A stretch of DNA of 64,000 nt from an uncultured Pseudomonadota bacterium (GTDB lineage: Bacteria > Pseudomonadota > Gammaproteobacteria > Ga0077536): contig CAIKBL010000083.1 of assembly GCA_903825645.1 (NCBI GenBank), positions 1 to 64,000 of the forward strand, in the 5' to 3' direction. Under the pieces are notes generated by a model. It made no database searches. It saw nothing but the letters and a program-made list of their open reading frames with translations, and was not told the DNA's origin. Positions 8,551 to 17,139 of the stretch are shown piece by piece. Both the position numbers and the translations under genes were made by a program. Within the stretch, counting starts at the first letter, position 1. Each line of letters begins with the position of its first letter.

Positions 8551-9768
8551 TCAGTGACGCGCGAGTGTTAGTTGGATCACATCCGTTCGCCCACTGCGGA
8601 AACCTGCCTCGCAGTAATTGAGATAGAACTGCCAAAGCCGCTGGAACCGGCGATCGAAGCCCAGCGCTTCGATTTTATGACTGACCGCGATCACCCGTTG
8701 ATGCCAGATACGGAGGGTTTGTGCATAGTCGGCACCGAAGCGATGTGGCGGGCTGACGTGAAGCCCCGCTTTCGTGGCGTCTTCCATCATGCGCTCAACG
8801 GGTGCCAGCATACCGCCCGGAAAAATGTATTCGCGAATGAAATCGCTGTTGCGGCGATAGCGTCGAAAGGCGGAGCCTGTGATGGTGATGGCCTGTACCA
8901 CGGCGCGACCGCCAGGCCGCAATCGTTGTTGCAGGGTTTTAAAGTAAGTCCGCCAATAACGTTCGCCCACGGCTTCGAACATTTCAATAGAGACCACATG
9001 GTCGAAAGTTCCTTCGACGTCACGGTAATCAATGAGCGCGAATTTGACCGAATCCTGCAAATTGGCCCGCACGATTCGCGCGTTGGCATAGGTAAGCTGG
9101 GCCTCGGAAAGCGTGATGCCGGTGACTTTCAGTCCATGGCTGCGGGCTGCATATTCAGCGAAACCGCCCCAACCGCAGCCAATTTCCAGGAGATGTGCGC
9201 CGGGTTGGGGGTTCAACTCGGCAATGATGCGGGCGTATTTTGCCGTTTGCGCGGCCGAGAGTGTGTCGGCCTGGGGATGACGGTCCTCGGTGTTGAACAA
9301 CGCACTCGAATAGGTCATCGTTGAATCCAGCCAAAGGGCATAAAACTCGTTCGATAAATCATAGTGGGCAGCATTATTACGGCGTGCCTGCCGGCGAGTA
9401 TTGGCTCGCCACTGGTGCTTAAGCCATAACCAGGCAGCCGCTATCGGTCGCGCATAAAAATAGGCTGCCAGCGCGCGTTCATTAGCGGCACAAAAACATA
9501 ACAAGCTCGTCAGGTTCGTGGTCTCCACCCGGCCGTCCCGAAAGCATTCGCCGAGGCCGACATCTGCCGTGCGCAGAAGCTCCTCAGCGACTGCCCAATC
9601 GCGCAGCGTCAGATCGGCCGTGGGACCGGGATGGGTGCCGACTAAGTGGACTACGGGCCCGCTGGGCATGGTGAAGGTCAACGTACCCGTATCGAGTCGA
9701 TCAAGTAGTTTGCAGAAGGTTCGCGCCGCGCTCGGCAGGTGAAGATCGGATAATTCGGTGGGGGACAT
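8551..9768 (-). CDS. Cyclopropane-fatty-acyl-phospholipid synthase family methyltransferase
   Basis: This 405-residue protein belongs to the CFA synthase family, which transfers a methyl or methylene group from S-adenosylmethionine to the double bond of membrane phospholipid acyl chains. The SAM motif EIGCGWGG is at residues 195-202. Other family stretches are HYDLSNEFYALWLD with MTYSSALF, SIEMFEAVG, and FIREYIFPGGMLAP. It is transcribed after DUF1365 (9-bp gap). In this genetic setting such enzymes have been linked to methylation of unsaturated chains, including furan fatty acid synthesis in Rhodobacter, rather than simple cyclopropanation. Which product is made here cannot be read from sequence. 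Confidence 0.9.
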   Translation of the reverse strand: MSPTELSDLHLPSAARTFCKLLDRLDTGTLTFTMPSGPVVHLVGTHPGPTADLTLRDWAVAEELLRTADVGLGECFRDGRVETTNLTSLLCFCAANERALAAYFYARPIAAAWLWLKHQWRANTRRQARRNNAAHYDLSNEFYALWLDSTMTYSSALFNTEDRHPQADTLSAAQTAKYARIIAELNPQPGAHLLEIGCGWGGFAEYAARSHGLKVTGITLSEAQLTYANARIVRANLQDSVKFALIDYRDVEGTFDHVVSIEMFEAVGERYWRTYFKTLQQRLRPGGRAVVQAITITGSAFRRYRRNSDFIREYIFPGGMLAPVERMMEDATKAGLHVSPPHRFGADYAQTLRIWHQRVIAVSHKIEALGFDRRFQRLWQFYLNYCEAGFRSGRTDVIQLTLARH

Positions 9769-9777
9769 GGGTTGGGC

Positions 9778-10560
9778 TCAGCGTGAGGTTTCAGTTGAAG
9801 GTGGTGCGGGTTTGGCAAACCAAGGCACCCGCTTGAGCCACAGCCGTAGGGCTTGCCAGTGGATGCGGGCCATGACGGCGAAGGTAAACAACGGGAAGCG
9901 GAGGAATGCCCACAGCGTATTTTTTGCGGTCAGCGGGCGGGGTACCCCGGTGATGTGGGTGGCGAGCAGCCGATCGGAGACGAGTGGCCCCGCGTAATAA
10001 TCCACTACCGTCGTCCAATGGCCGTCCTGCGCACTGAAGCGAAAACGGTAATGTCCTTTGACTTCGCAGAAGGGGGAGACGTGCAACAGTTTTTGCGCAA
10101 CGAGGCAGTCGGTGCCGAGAATAGGTGCCCCGTCGGGATGGGCGATGACGTAGTTGTGGCGCTCCCCGAAGGTATTGCTCACCTCGGCGATCACGGCTCT
10201 GAGCGCTTGGGTGTGATCATGCACAAACCACAAACTGATCGGGTTGAAGACATAGCCGAGGACGCGGGGGAAAGTCTGCAGGACAATGTCCCCTTCAATG
10301 GGCGACAAACCGGCGTCGCACAAGCGCGCGCGCACCCAGGCGGCGAAATCCGTACCGTCGCGTGGGCCATAATCCCGGCTCATGAAGGACAGCAGATTAA
10401 AGCGGTCGCGGCTCAACCAACGATTGGGTAGCTGGCCCATTTTGGCCAAGGGGATCCGCAGATAGAACACCCGGTAGGAAAAGCTGTGGTGGACGGGCCG
10501 AAGCCGTCGATGGTAGACGGTTCCTTCACACAGCGTCGGTGCAGACGATGTTGCTATCAT
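9778..10560 (-). CDS. DUF1365 protein
   Basis: The 260-residue protein matches DUF1365. It has LCEGTVYHRRLRPVHHSFSYRVF at the N-terminus, a central FPRVLGYVFNPISLWFVHD segment, and later HNYVIAH and KLLHVSPFCEVKGHYRF. Its ATG overlaps the TGA of the flavin oxidoreductase gene (ATGA, 10557-10560), so the pair is coupled. DUF1365 almost always sits beside this amine-oxidase-like flavoprotein and a CFA-type methyltransferase, pointing to a joint lipid modification. The biochemical function is not established. Confidence 0.88.
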   Translation of the reverse strand: MIATSSAPTLCEGTVYHRRLRPVHHSFSYRVFYLRIPLAKMGQLPNRWLSRDRFNLLSFMSRDYGPRDGTDFAAWVRARLCDAGLSPIEGDIVLQTFPRVLGYVFNPISLWFVHDHTQALRAVIAEVSNTFGERHNYVIAHPDGAPILGTDCLVAQKLLHVSPFCEVKGHYRFRFSAQDGHWTTVVDYYAGPLVSDRLLATHITGVPRPLTAKNTLWAFLRFPLFTFAVMARIHWQALRLWLKRVPWFAKPAPPSTETSR

Positions 10561-11912
10561 GCAGCAACGGAAAGCGCGTCGCGGGTTGTCGGCAGCGAGA
10601 TCCGGCTCGCCTGGGACGGCATTGGCCAGGGGCGACGGCCGCCACCCAAGGTTTCTGCGACCAACAAGCCTGCCTGTAAGGCATCTTCATGAAAGCCGTA
10701 GCCGAAGTAACTCCCGCAGTACCACGTCCGGTGTTGACCCTGCAGCGCCCAGAGTTGACGCTGTGTGGCGACCGCACGCAGGTCAAACTGTGGATGTTCA
10801 TAAACAGTCTGATAGTGCGTGAGCGTTGGATGCGGTGGCTCGGCAGGATTCAGCGTTAAAAAAAACTGGCGGGTTGTGGCCAGTGGCTGCAATCGATTCA
10901 TCCAGTAGCTCACACACAGTTGGGCGGGACCTACGGCAGGCGCGGCTTCTAAATAATTCCAGCTCGCCCAGGCGCGTCGTCGCTTCGGCATCCAGGTCGG
11001 ATCTTCATGCAGATAGGCGGTGTTGCGACTGTATTGGAACGCGCTCAAAACTTGCGCTTCTTCGGGTGTCGGCGCCGCCAGCAAGCGCAAGGCCTGATCC
11101 GCATGCGTGGCCAGAACGAGGTGATCAAAGGCGTGGGCATGGCCATCGCCGGTGTGCAGCACGACCTGTGCCGGTTGACGCGCCACGTGCGTGACCGCCT
11201 GATGGATAATCGTGGTCTCGGGCATGGCGGCCTGAAGACGCTGGACGTATTCCCGGGCGCCACCTAAGACGGTCCGCCACTGCGGACGATCCGACAACTG
11301 AAGCAGCCCGTGGTTCGCAAAAAACTCGATGAACGAGCGAGCCGGGTAGTCACGGATATCTTGGGCGGTGGCCGACCAAATTGCACCGGCCATCGGCCAC
11401 AAATGATCATCCCCGAAGGCGCTCGAGTAACGTTCGTGGCTGAGGAGTTCGCCGATCGATAAGCGCGCGGCTGGGCCCGTCAGATAGCTTGGTGCCTCCG
11501 CATAAAAACGTTTCAGATCCCGCAACATCCGCCAGAACCTGGGGCGAATGAGATTGCGGGGTTGCGCGAACAGTCCGCGCAAGTCGGTCCCTGCGTATTC
11601 CAGCGAGCCCGCACGGAGCGAGGCGGCAAACGACATGTCGCTGGCCACCGTGGGCACTCCGAGACGGTCAAACAGCGCGACGAGATTGGGGTAGTTCAGC
11701 GCGTTGTAGACGATGAAGCCGGTGTCGATCGGAATTTCACCTCCATCTATTTCCACCCCGACCGTATTCGTATGGCCGCCGAGCGTCGCGCGTTGCTCGA
11801 ATAAGGTTACGCGATGACGTTGGGCGAGCAGCCAGGCGGCGCTCAGTCCCGCAATGCCACTGCCGACCACGGCAATTCGCTGGCCAGCCTGTCTGGTTTC
11901 TGTGTATGTCAT
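10557..11912 (-). CDS. FAD-dependent amine oxidase-like oxidoreductase
   Basis: This 451-residue flavoprotein opens with the FAD dinucleotide motif VVGSGIAGLSAAW near residue 15, followed by an acidic segment TLFEQRATLGGHTNT and the DTGFIVYN stretch. Near the C-terminus CGSYFGYGFHEDALQAGLLVAE closes the FAD site. The family resembles amine oxidases and phytoene desaturases and acts on hydrophobic substrates. It is first in the run flavin oxidoreductase-DUF1365-CFA-like-chalcone isomerase-like. In related loci this gene type takes part in fatty-acid desaturation or oxidation (family knowledge). No ECF sigma/anti-sigma pair, often linked to such loci, is present nearby. Confidence 0.88.
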   Translation of the reverse strand: MTYTETRQAGQRIAVVGSGIAGLSAAWLLAQRHRVTLFEQRATLGGHTNTVGVEIDGGEIPIDTGFIVYNALNYPNLVALFDRLGVPTVASDMSFAASLRAGSLEYAGTDLRGLFAQPRNLIRPRFWRMLRDLKRFYAEAPSYLTGPAARLSIGELLSHERYSSAFGDDHLWPMAGAIWSATAQDIRDYPARSFIEFFANHGLLQLSDRPQWRTVLGGAREYVQRLQAAMPETTIIHQAVTHVARQPAQVVLHTGDGHAHAFDHLVLATHADQALRLLAAPTPEEAQVLSAFQYSRNTAYLHEDPTWMPKRRRAWASWNYLEAAPAVGPAQLCVSYWMNRLQPLATTRQFFLTLNPAEPPHPTLTHYQTVYEHPQFDLRAVATQRQLWALQGQHRTWYCGSYFGYGFHEDALQAGLLVAETLGGGRRPWPMPSQASRISLPTTRDALSVAA

Positions 11913-12178
11913 CGGCGTGTCAACCTCGTCTTCTTAATCGTGCGCGGATGCTCGAGGTCGCGCGCCGCCTTGTGGCATCAAGAGCATACAAAGAGCGCAC
12001 CTCTATGGCGCTTTGGCGCCCTAAGGCGGGCACGGGCGGGTGCTGTGCGTCCTCGCTATCACGCAGAACGCCGCGGGCCCCAAGCAGGCGTCCGATTGTA
12101 AGTGCTCTCTGTGACATCTGTTAAGGAGCGGGCGTGCCTTGCGCGCCGGCGATGGCGGTACAATAGACGAGGCGCTCA

Positions 12179-12799
12179 CTATAGCGGGCCATTATTAGCA
12201 ATGCGCCACATATACAGCGCCAGAAATGAACGGTAGGGGGCAAAAAGGGCAGCTCCTGTCTCGACATCGTGACGGGCGTCTGCGCTGACATAGCGCTCAA
12301 AGGTTTTACGTACGGCAAGATCCCCCAAAGGCCAGATATCCGGCTCGTGGAAGAAAAACATCGAGACCATGTCGGCGGTCCAGGGCCCGATGCCTCGGAG
12401 TCGCACTAAGGCCGTATTCCGCTCAAGCGTCGTCAATTTTGAGAGTGCTTTGACGTTCAACGCGCCCGCGGCCTCTGCGTCCCGGAGTGACAACAAGGCT
12501 TTTACCTTGTTGTTCGACAGTCCGCACCCGCGCAGGGTGTCGTAGTTATCAGGTATACAGAACTCGAGCACCTGACTTTCTCCGACAGCCGTCGTCACGC
12601 GGCCCCAGATGGTACTGGCGGCGTGCGTGGAAAGTTGCTGACCGACGACCATGCGGGCCAGATGCACCCCGAGATCGCTGGTGCTGCGGCGATGATAGCC
12701 AATGGGGCCTATGGCCTCGAGGGCGCTCGCCAGGGCACCGGAGACGCGTTTCGCACGCGTTAGAAAATGCTGATGGAGTTCGGGGGTAAGTGTACGCAT
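12179..12799 (-). CDS. DNA-3-methyladenine glycosylase II family (HhH-GPD)
   Basis: This 206-residue base-excision glycosylase removes alkylated bases from DNA. The helix-hairpin-helix GPD pattern is clear: VGQQLST, LSNNKVKALLSL, then LRGIGPWTADM (hairpin near residues 134-143), and the catalytic aspartate of WPLGD at Asp160. The protein lacks the N-terminal domain of E. coli AlkA and is of the shorter bacterial or yeast-Mag1-like type. It stands alone, with no same-strand neighbour within 200 bp. Confidence 0.88.
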   Translation of the reverse strand: MRTLTPELHQHFLTRAKRVSGALASALEAIGPIGYHRRSTSDLGVHLARMVVGQQLSTHAASTIWGRVTTAVGESQVLEFCIPDNYDTLRGCGLSNNKVKALLSLRDAEAAGALNVKALSKLTTLERNTALVRLRGIGPWTADMVSMFFFHEPDIWPLGDLAVRKTFERYVSADARHDVETGAALFAPYRSFLALYMWRIANNGPL

Positions 12800-12997
12800 G
12801 GGGGATCCGGCTTGGCTGCAGGGGCCATGATAACAGCCCTCGGGGTCTGGAAACTCCCCAACCGATCCCCGGGGCCGGGAGAGATCACGACCGCCATTCG
12901 AACAAAGGCGGGTCCGTGATCGCGTCGATTGGCGACGCGCGATTAAGCGCTCCGCACCGCATCATCGCCCGCTCAAGCGGCTGCCAGATAAGGGGGC

Positions 12998-14374
12998 TTA
13001 AGGGTTAACGCGGGGTGCCGCATGCCATCCCGATGCCCGATGGCTAGGCGGTGCTGGGAAGGGGCGTGTGGGCGGCGGGGCATAAAGGGAATAGGCACCC
13101 GCCACCATCTGGTGCGGGCGGCCCAGTTTTTCGGCAACGAAATTTAGGGCAAACGTCGGCCTAAGCGCACGGCCATCCCAGCGATAGCCCTTCAGATATT
13201 GTAATTCACCATGCGGGCCCTGGCGTTTGTCCCAACTCGCGAGAAAAGACGAGGTGAAATACACACGCTTGCCATCCCAACTCTGGGTGACGGAGGCTAC
13301 CTGCTCGCCAATATGGCGGCTGTAGATCTCTTTTGGTGAGAGGGGGGCTGAGATGTCGAATAGATGTGCCATCCCATCATTCCACGTACTGATCCACAGC
13401 CGCTTGTCATCAGCGGAAATCGACATATCAACGGGTAGGGGGTGTTTTGGGGGCGCGCCAATATTGGCGACCGGTTGCATTCTCCATTCGCCTTGCGGAT
13501 CGCGGGCGATCAGATGGAGTCGCGCAGTCAACGCGGTGACGGTGAAGCAGTAGTCATGCGCATTGGACAGCGCGCAGCGAATTTCGATCGGCGCGCCAGG
13601 CACGTCGAATACTTTAATCGGCGTCAGGCTTGCCAGATCCCACAGCACGACGGAGTTGCCAAAATGACGGAAATCAGGATTGCGTAACGTCCGTTTGCCA
13701 TCCGTCATGTAGTCGTTCCATCCGGTGAACGACGACGTAAACAGGGCGTTGAGACGGGGCAGGGCCCGCACATCGCCACCGAAACCATCCGCATGCGCGC
13801 TGCTGCCGACCGTCCCGCGTAGCGTCTGCGCAGTGGGCATCCAGACGGCCGAGAGGAATGCTCCATCGTTGCTATATTGCGCCATGCCGGTGTGGCCACC
13901 CCGATCAGTGCTGTTGGATAACCCCGTGATCAACATCCGCCCGGGCAGCGCATACAGCGTATGGGGTCCGACCATCCCGCGGGTGTCCGCGACAAAATCC
14001 GTCAATGTCTGCACGAGTTTCGGCTCGGCCGGATCGGTATGGACATCAAAAACGAAGATGGCACTCGTATCGAGACCGGCCGCCCAGAGGAACTGGCGAT
14101 CGTCCGTGAGTCCCATCTGATGCGCTTCGTTGTGCCGGCCGACCGACAGAAAATGGATGACTTTCCCGTATCCCGGTGAGCCGGGTCGGACATCTACGGT
14201 CACCAGCTTGTCCTGCTCGTCGCCGAAGCCGTCAACCCCGAGGGTCCAGACGTAGAGGAAATCTTCCTGGCCGGTGATTTTCGGAATGTAGGGCGATAGG
14301 CGTGTTTCATCGGCGCGCGCGGTGCAAGCCAAGAGTAGGACCAAAAGAGTGAAAAACGGTGTGCGGTGAATCAT
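12998..14374 (-). CDS. mtoX: Exported SBP56-family protein, probable methanethiol oxidase
   Basis: This 458-residue protein belongs to the selenium-binding protein 56 family. Characteristic stretches are FLYVWTLGVDG, GRHNEAHQMGLTDD, LPGRMLITGLSN, MSISADDKRLWISTWNDG and the late GRPHQM. It begins with a clear Sec signal peptide (hydrophobic stretch, cleavage near ARADE), so it should be periplasmic. Bacterial exported members (MtoX) are copper-dependent methanethiol oxidases giving formaldehyde, sulfide and peroxide; that activity is inferred here from family and export. No Cu-chaperone partner gene (SCO1/SenC) is adjacent. ATG 14374 is chosen because it begins the signal peptide. Confidence 0.85.
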   Translation of the reverse strand: MIHRTPFFTLLVLLLACTARADETRLSPYIPKITGQEDFLYVWTLGVDGFGDEQDKLVTVDVRPGSPGYGKVIHFLSVGRHNEAHQMGLTDDRQFLWAAGLDTSAIFVFDVHTDPAEPKLVQTLTDFVADTRGMVGPHTLYALPGRMLITGLSNSTDRGGHTGMAQYSNDGAFLSAVWMPTAQTLRGTVGSSAHADGFGGDVRALPRLNALFTSSFTGWNDYMTDGKRTLRNPDFRHFGNSVVLWDLASLTPIKVFDVPGAPIEIRCALSNAHDYCFTVTALTARLHLIARDPQGEWRMQPVANIGAPPKHPLPVDMSISADDKRLWISTWNDGMAHLFDISAPLSPKEIYSRHIGEQVASVTQSWDGKRVYFTSSFLASWDKRQGPHGELQYLKGYRWDGRALRPTFALNFVAEKLGRPHQMVAGAYSLYAPPPTRPFPAPPSHRASGWHAAPRVNP

Positions 14375-14687
14375 CGCTGGCGGATCTGCGGCGGTTGTAT
14401 CGTGCGTTAAGTTGCCGCGACCATAGAGCGCACGCAAGGACGCCGCAAGCGTTAGTTGTCTGTGCCCGCATAGGCGGCTGTTCACGTCGGGGCGATGGCC
14501 TTGTGGGGCGACAACAAACGTCACGCGCACTCCAATGTCGCACACCCGAAAGCCGTGACTGCGCGTGCGTAAACGTCAACCTCCGCCGCCCACGCCCCGG
14601 GAAAGTCAGGTACCTTCATTAGCGCTTTGCTGCAGAGTACACTCCCCGCCAGTCACGATCCCCACTACCGGATCAGTCGGAACCGCC
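14375..14687. other. Divergent intergenic region between mtoX-like and hisN
   Basis: These 313 bp separate two divergent genes and must carry both promoters. A weak match, TTCATT (14615-14620) with TACACT (14638-14643) at 17-bp spacing, could serve hisN. I found no convincing promoter for the minus-strand gene and no gene or structured RNA. Confidence 0.4.
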
Positions 14688-15488
14688 ATGAATGCTGTTA
14701 ATGCGACCGAAATCACTGCTTTTTTGGCTGAATTGGCCGCTCTCGCCGCGGCCACCGTGCTCCCTTACTTCCGCACGCCGGTGCACATCGATGATAAGGG
14801 AGGCGCGCGCTTTGATCCGGTGACGATAGCCGATCGGGCGGCGGAGCAGGTCCTGCGAAAAACGATCCGGGCGAGGTTCCCCACGCATGGCGTGATTGGG
14901 GAAGAGTTCGGTGAGACGCCGGGCCACTCGGCCTACGTGTGGGTGATTGATCCGATCGACGGGACCCGATCGTTCGTCTCCGGGTTACCGACCTGGGGGA
15001 CGTTGATCGCGCTCTGCGAAGATGCGCGACCGCGTTTCGGGTTGATGTCCCAACCCTACGTCGGTGAGTACTTCGTCGGTGGGGATGGCATCGCACGCTG
15101 GCATCGTGGCAATTCATCAACGGCCTTATTCACGCGTGGGACGCAGGACCTGTCGGCCGCTTCGCTTTTCGCGACGACGCCAGACATGTTTGTCTCCGCA
15201 TTCGAGCAAGCAGCCTTCGCACAACTTTCGGGTCGTGTGCGCATGACCCGTTTCGGCGCAGATTGCTATGCCTACTGCATGCTGGCCGCCGGTCATGTCG
15301 ACCTTGTGGTCGAAGCCAGCCTGGGTTTTTATGACATTGCCGCACTGATTCCTATTGTCGAAGGCGCGGGTGGTCTCGTCACCGACTGGGACGGCGCCCC
15401 GGTACGGGGGGGCGGACGGGTCATCGCTGCGGCCAATGCCGTGATTCATGCGCAAGCGCTGGTGATGCTGAATCAAGCACCGGCATGA
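14688..15488 (+). CDS. hisN: Histidinol-phosphatase (inositol monophosphatase family)
   Basis: This 266-residue metal-dependent phosphatase has the family metal-binding motifs GEEFGE (Glu72/73), DPIDGTRSF (Asp88, Asp91) and a C-terminal YDIAALIPIVEGAGG. The GTRSFVSGLPTWGTLIAL stretch is typical of HisN-type histidinol-phosphate phosphatases, the penultimate step of histidine synthesis, rather than SuhB or CysQ. ATG 14688 gives a normal-length protein; the frame extends upstream but with unrelated sequence. The next gene starts only three bases after its stop, so the two are probably cotranscribed. Confidence 0.82.
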   Translation: MNAVNATEITAFLAELAALAAATVLPYFRTPVHIDDKGGARFDPVTIADRAAEQVLRKTIRARFPTHGVIGEEFGETPGHSAYVWVIDPIDGTRSFVSGLPTWGTLIALCEDARPRFGLMSQPYVGEYFVGGDGIARWHRGNSSTALFTRGTQDLSAASLFATTPDMFVSAFEQAAFAQLSGRVRMTRFGADCYAYCMLAAGHVDLVVEASLGFYDIAALIPIVEGAGGLVTDWDGAPVRGGGRVIAAANAVIHAQALVMLNQAPA

Positions 15489-15491
15489 TCG

Positions 15492-16511
15492 GTGAGGCCG
15501 TCCTCGTCGACGCTTCGTCATCGGCTCCCGGCTCTGCTGTGGTGTCTGGTCGCGTCGGCGGCGTGCATCGTGGCGGTGTTGGCGCAGGAAACGCCTCCCA
15601 ACGCGTACGCCACGGCACTTGACACGGTCGCGTCGGGCGATCTGGAACTACGGCGTTATTTTGCCGAGCGGGCGCTTAATGCGCTCATCAGCGCCAACCG
15701 TGCAGAAATGACCCGCGCAGGCGGCAAGGCGCGATGGCGCGCGGGCGCCGCACGCTTCGTGAGGCAACTCGAAGACACGCAGGCGCGACTCGGACGCGTT
15801 TCAAGCATCGATATCCTCCGCGAACGACCAGGGGCGGTCGTTTTAGTCCTCGATGCGGAGCGGGTGATGCTCAGCGTGCCGCGGCTGAGTACGGAGGCGG
15901 CTTTCGAAGCCATGCTCGCGGAGACGGTTTGTCAGCACGTTGCCTGTGTGGAAACCACCCCAGCGGGACGCGCGTCAGCGACAGGATCTCCGCCATCGGA
16001 GGTTGCGGGACAGGCCGGGATAACGACGGAGATAGGCACTGCGCCGGACCCCGGGAATGACGACTTGGTTAGCCCTGCGTTATCCGACGAAGACGATCCG
16101 TCGGTCGCGATGGCATGGCAGTTCGGCGATCACGCGCTGCCGGTGCTCGCGGCGCGGGACGGCTTGAGCTGTACCTTTGACGATAGCCGCGATCTCTATC
16201 TCAAGGCGCGCGTCTGCGCGGCCATCATGGCAGAGCTGCGAGGCCTTGCTGCGGGACTCACCGGCATTGTGGCACGCGGCGGGAACCTTGATTGGCCAGC
16301 GCTTGCGATTGAACAGCCGCCCTTGGCGCCCGTTGTCCACGTGATCTACGCACGCGACGGCGCCTACTTCCGGATGCGGCAGGGCTTTCTCGCGCAAGCG
16401 CCAGGACTTTGGCAGGCCGCATTGCCCTGGTTGGCGGCACGTGTGAGTGGCGCAAGTGGTGAGGCCATGATCAAAATACCGAAGACGCTCGTCCACGCCC
16501 CACGTGCCTGA
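15492..16511 (+). CDS. Exported protein of unknown function
   Basis: I do not recognise a family. The 339-residue product begins with a likely signal peptide or anchor (LPALLWCLVASAACIVAVLAQE), followed by a helical region rich in Ala, Arg and Glu, a Pro/Gly/Asp-rich linker around residues 155-205, and a C-terminal domain with paired Cys (near 240 and 256). The start is GTG 15492, three bases after the hisN stop; no ATG in frame fits. Codon use and GC content match the neighbours. It is probably periplasmic and cotranscribed with hisN. Confidence 0.65.
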   Translation: MRPSSSTLRHRLPALLWCLVASAACIVAVLAQETPPNAYATALDTVASGDLELRRYFAERALNALISANRAEMTRAGGKARWRAGAARFVRQLEDTQARLGRVSSIDILRERPGAVVLVLDAERVMLSVPRLSTEAAFEAMLAETVCQHVACVETTPAGRASATGSPPSEVAGQAGITTEIGTAPDPGNDDLVSPALSDEDDPSVAMAWQFGDHALPVLAARDGLSCTFDDSRDLYLKARVCAAIMAELRGLAAGLTGIVARGGNLDWPALAIEQPPLAPVVHVIYARDGAYFRMRQGFLAQAPGLWQAALPWLAARVSGASGEAMIKIPKTLVHAPRA

Positions 16512-16708
16512 ATCGAGCTGCGGTGCAACGGCGATGTCGCCGGCGCTTAGGGTGGTGGCGCGTTTGGCCGCTAACCCAGAGCAATTGTGCGCTTGGTCTG
16601 CTTGTGGAGCCGGTGTGCTCGACTCAGGGGCGCGCAGGCGCGCGACAGGGTTCGGTGACAACTTTGGCCGGATCGACTTGGAATCAGAAATCAAGGGGCA
16701 AAACCCGG

Positions 16709-17062
16709 ATGAATAGGATGAAACGTGTACTGCTGATCGGCGGCTTCACCGGCATGATGGTTACGGCGAGCGCGGATGAGCGTTACCAGGCGATTCCGAT
16801 CAGTTCCGGTTCCGATTTTGGGACCGAAAAAGCCTTGATTCTCGATACGGCCGCCGGTCACATCTGGATTTGGACCGAAAGTCCCGCGACCGATACTGAG
16901 CCTGGCGGCCGCTACGTGATCTATCAAGGGCAACTGACCCCGGGCAAGAAAATTGGTGATGTGGTCCTGAAACAAGAATGGCCGGTGCCGACCGTAGCCC
17001 CGGTGAGTGCGGCCTCCCCCCCGATCTTGGCCTCAAAATTAGCAGTGAAAAAGAAAAAATAG
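16709..17062 (+). CDS. Small exported protein of unknown function
   Basis: This 117-residue protein has a signal peptide (MNRMKRVLLIGGFTGMMVTASADE, cleavage near SADE) and a mature part with alternating beta-like segments (KALILDTAAGHIWIWTE, GRYVIYQGQL) ending in a lysine-rich tail. ATG 16709 follows an AAGGGG site; ATG 16718 is an alternative. The beta segments resemble repeat units found in small periplasmic proteins, but I could not assign a family. A 197-bp gap separates it from the preceding exported-protein gene, so it may have its own promoter. Confidence 0.65.
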   Translation: MNRMKRVLLIGGFTGMMVTASADERYQAIPISSGSDFGTEKALILDTAAGHIWIWTESPATDTEPGGRYVIYQGQLTPGKKIGDVVLKQEWPVPTVAPVSAASPPILASKLAVKKKK

Positions 17063-17139
17063 CCGGCAGACGGACACTTCACCGTGGTCGGCGAGGCGAG
17101 TTCGCGGCGCTGCTGGATGCGCCCGGATACAGGTGGGAG

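Noticed and set aside
11913-11960. Possible ECF (RpoE/ChrR-type) promoter before the flavin oxidoreductase gene
   Set aside because: A TAAGAA word occurs on the minus strand, but no TGATC-like -35 is at the expected distance.
12790-13008. 72-residue plus-strand frame between the glycosylase and mtoX-like genes
   Set aside because: No family resemblance or ribosome site; it spans ordinary intergenic DNA.
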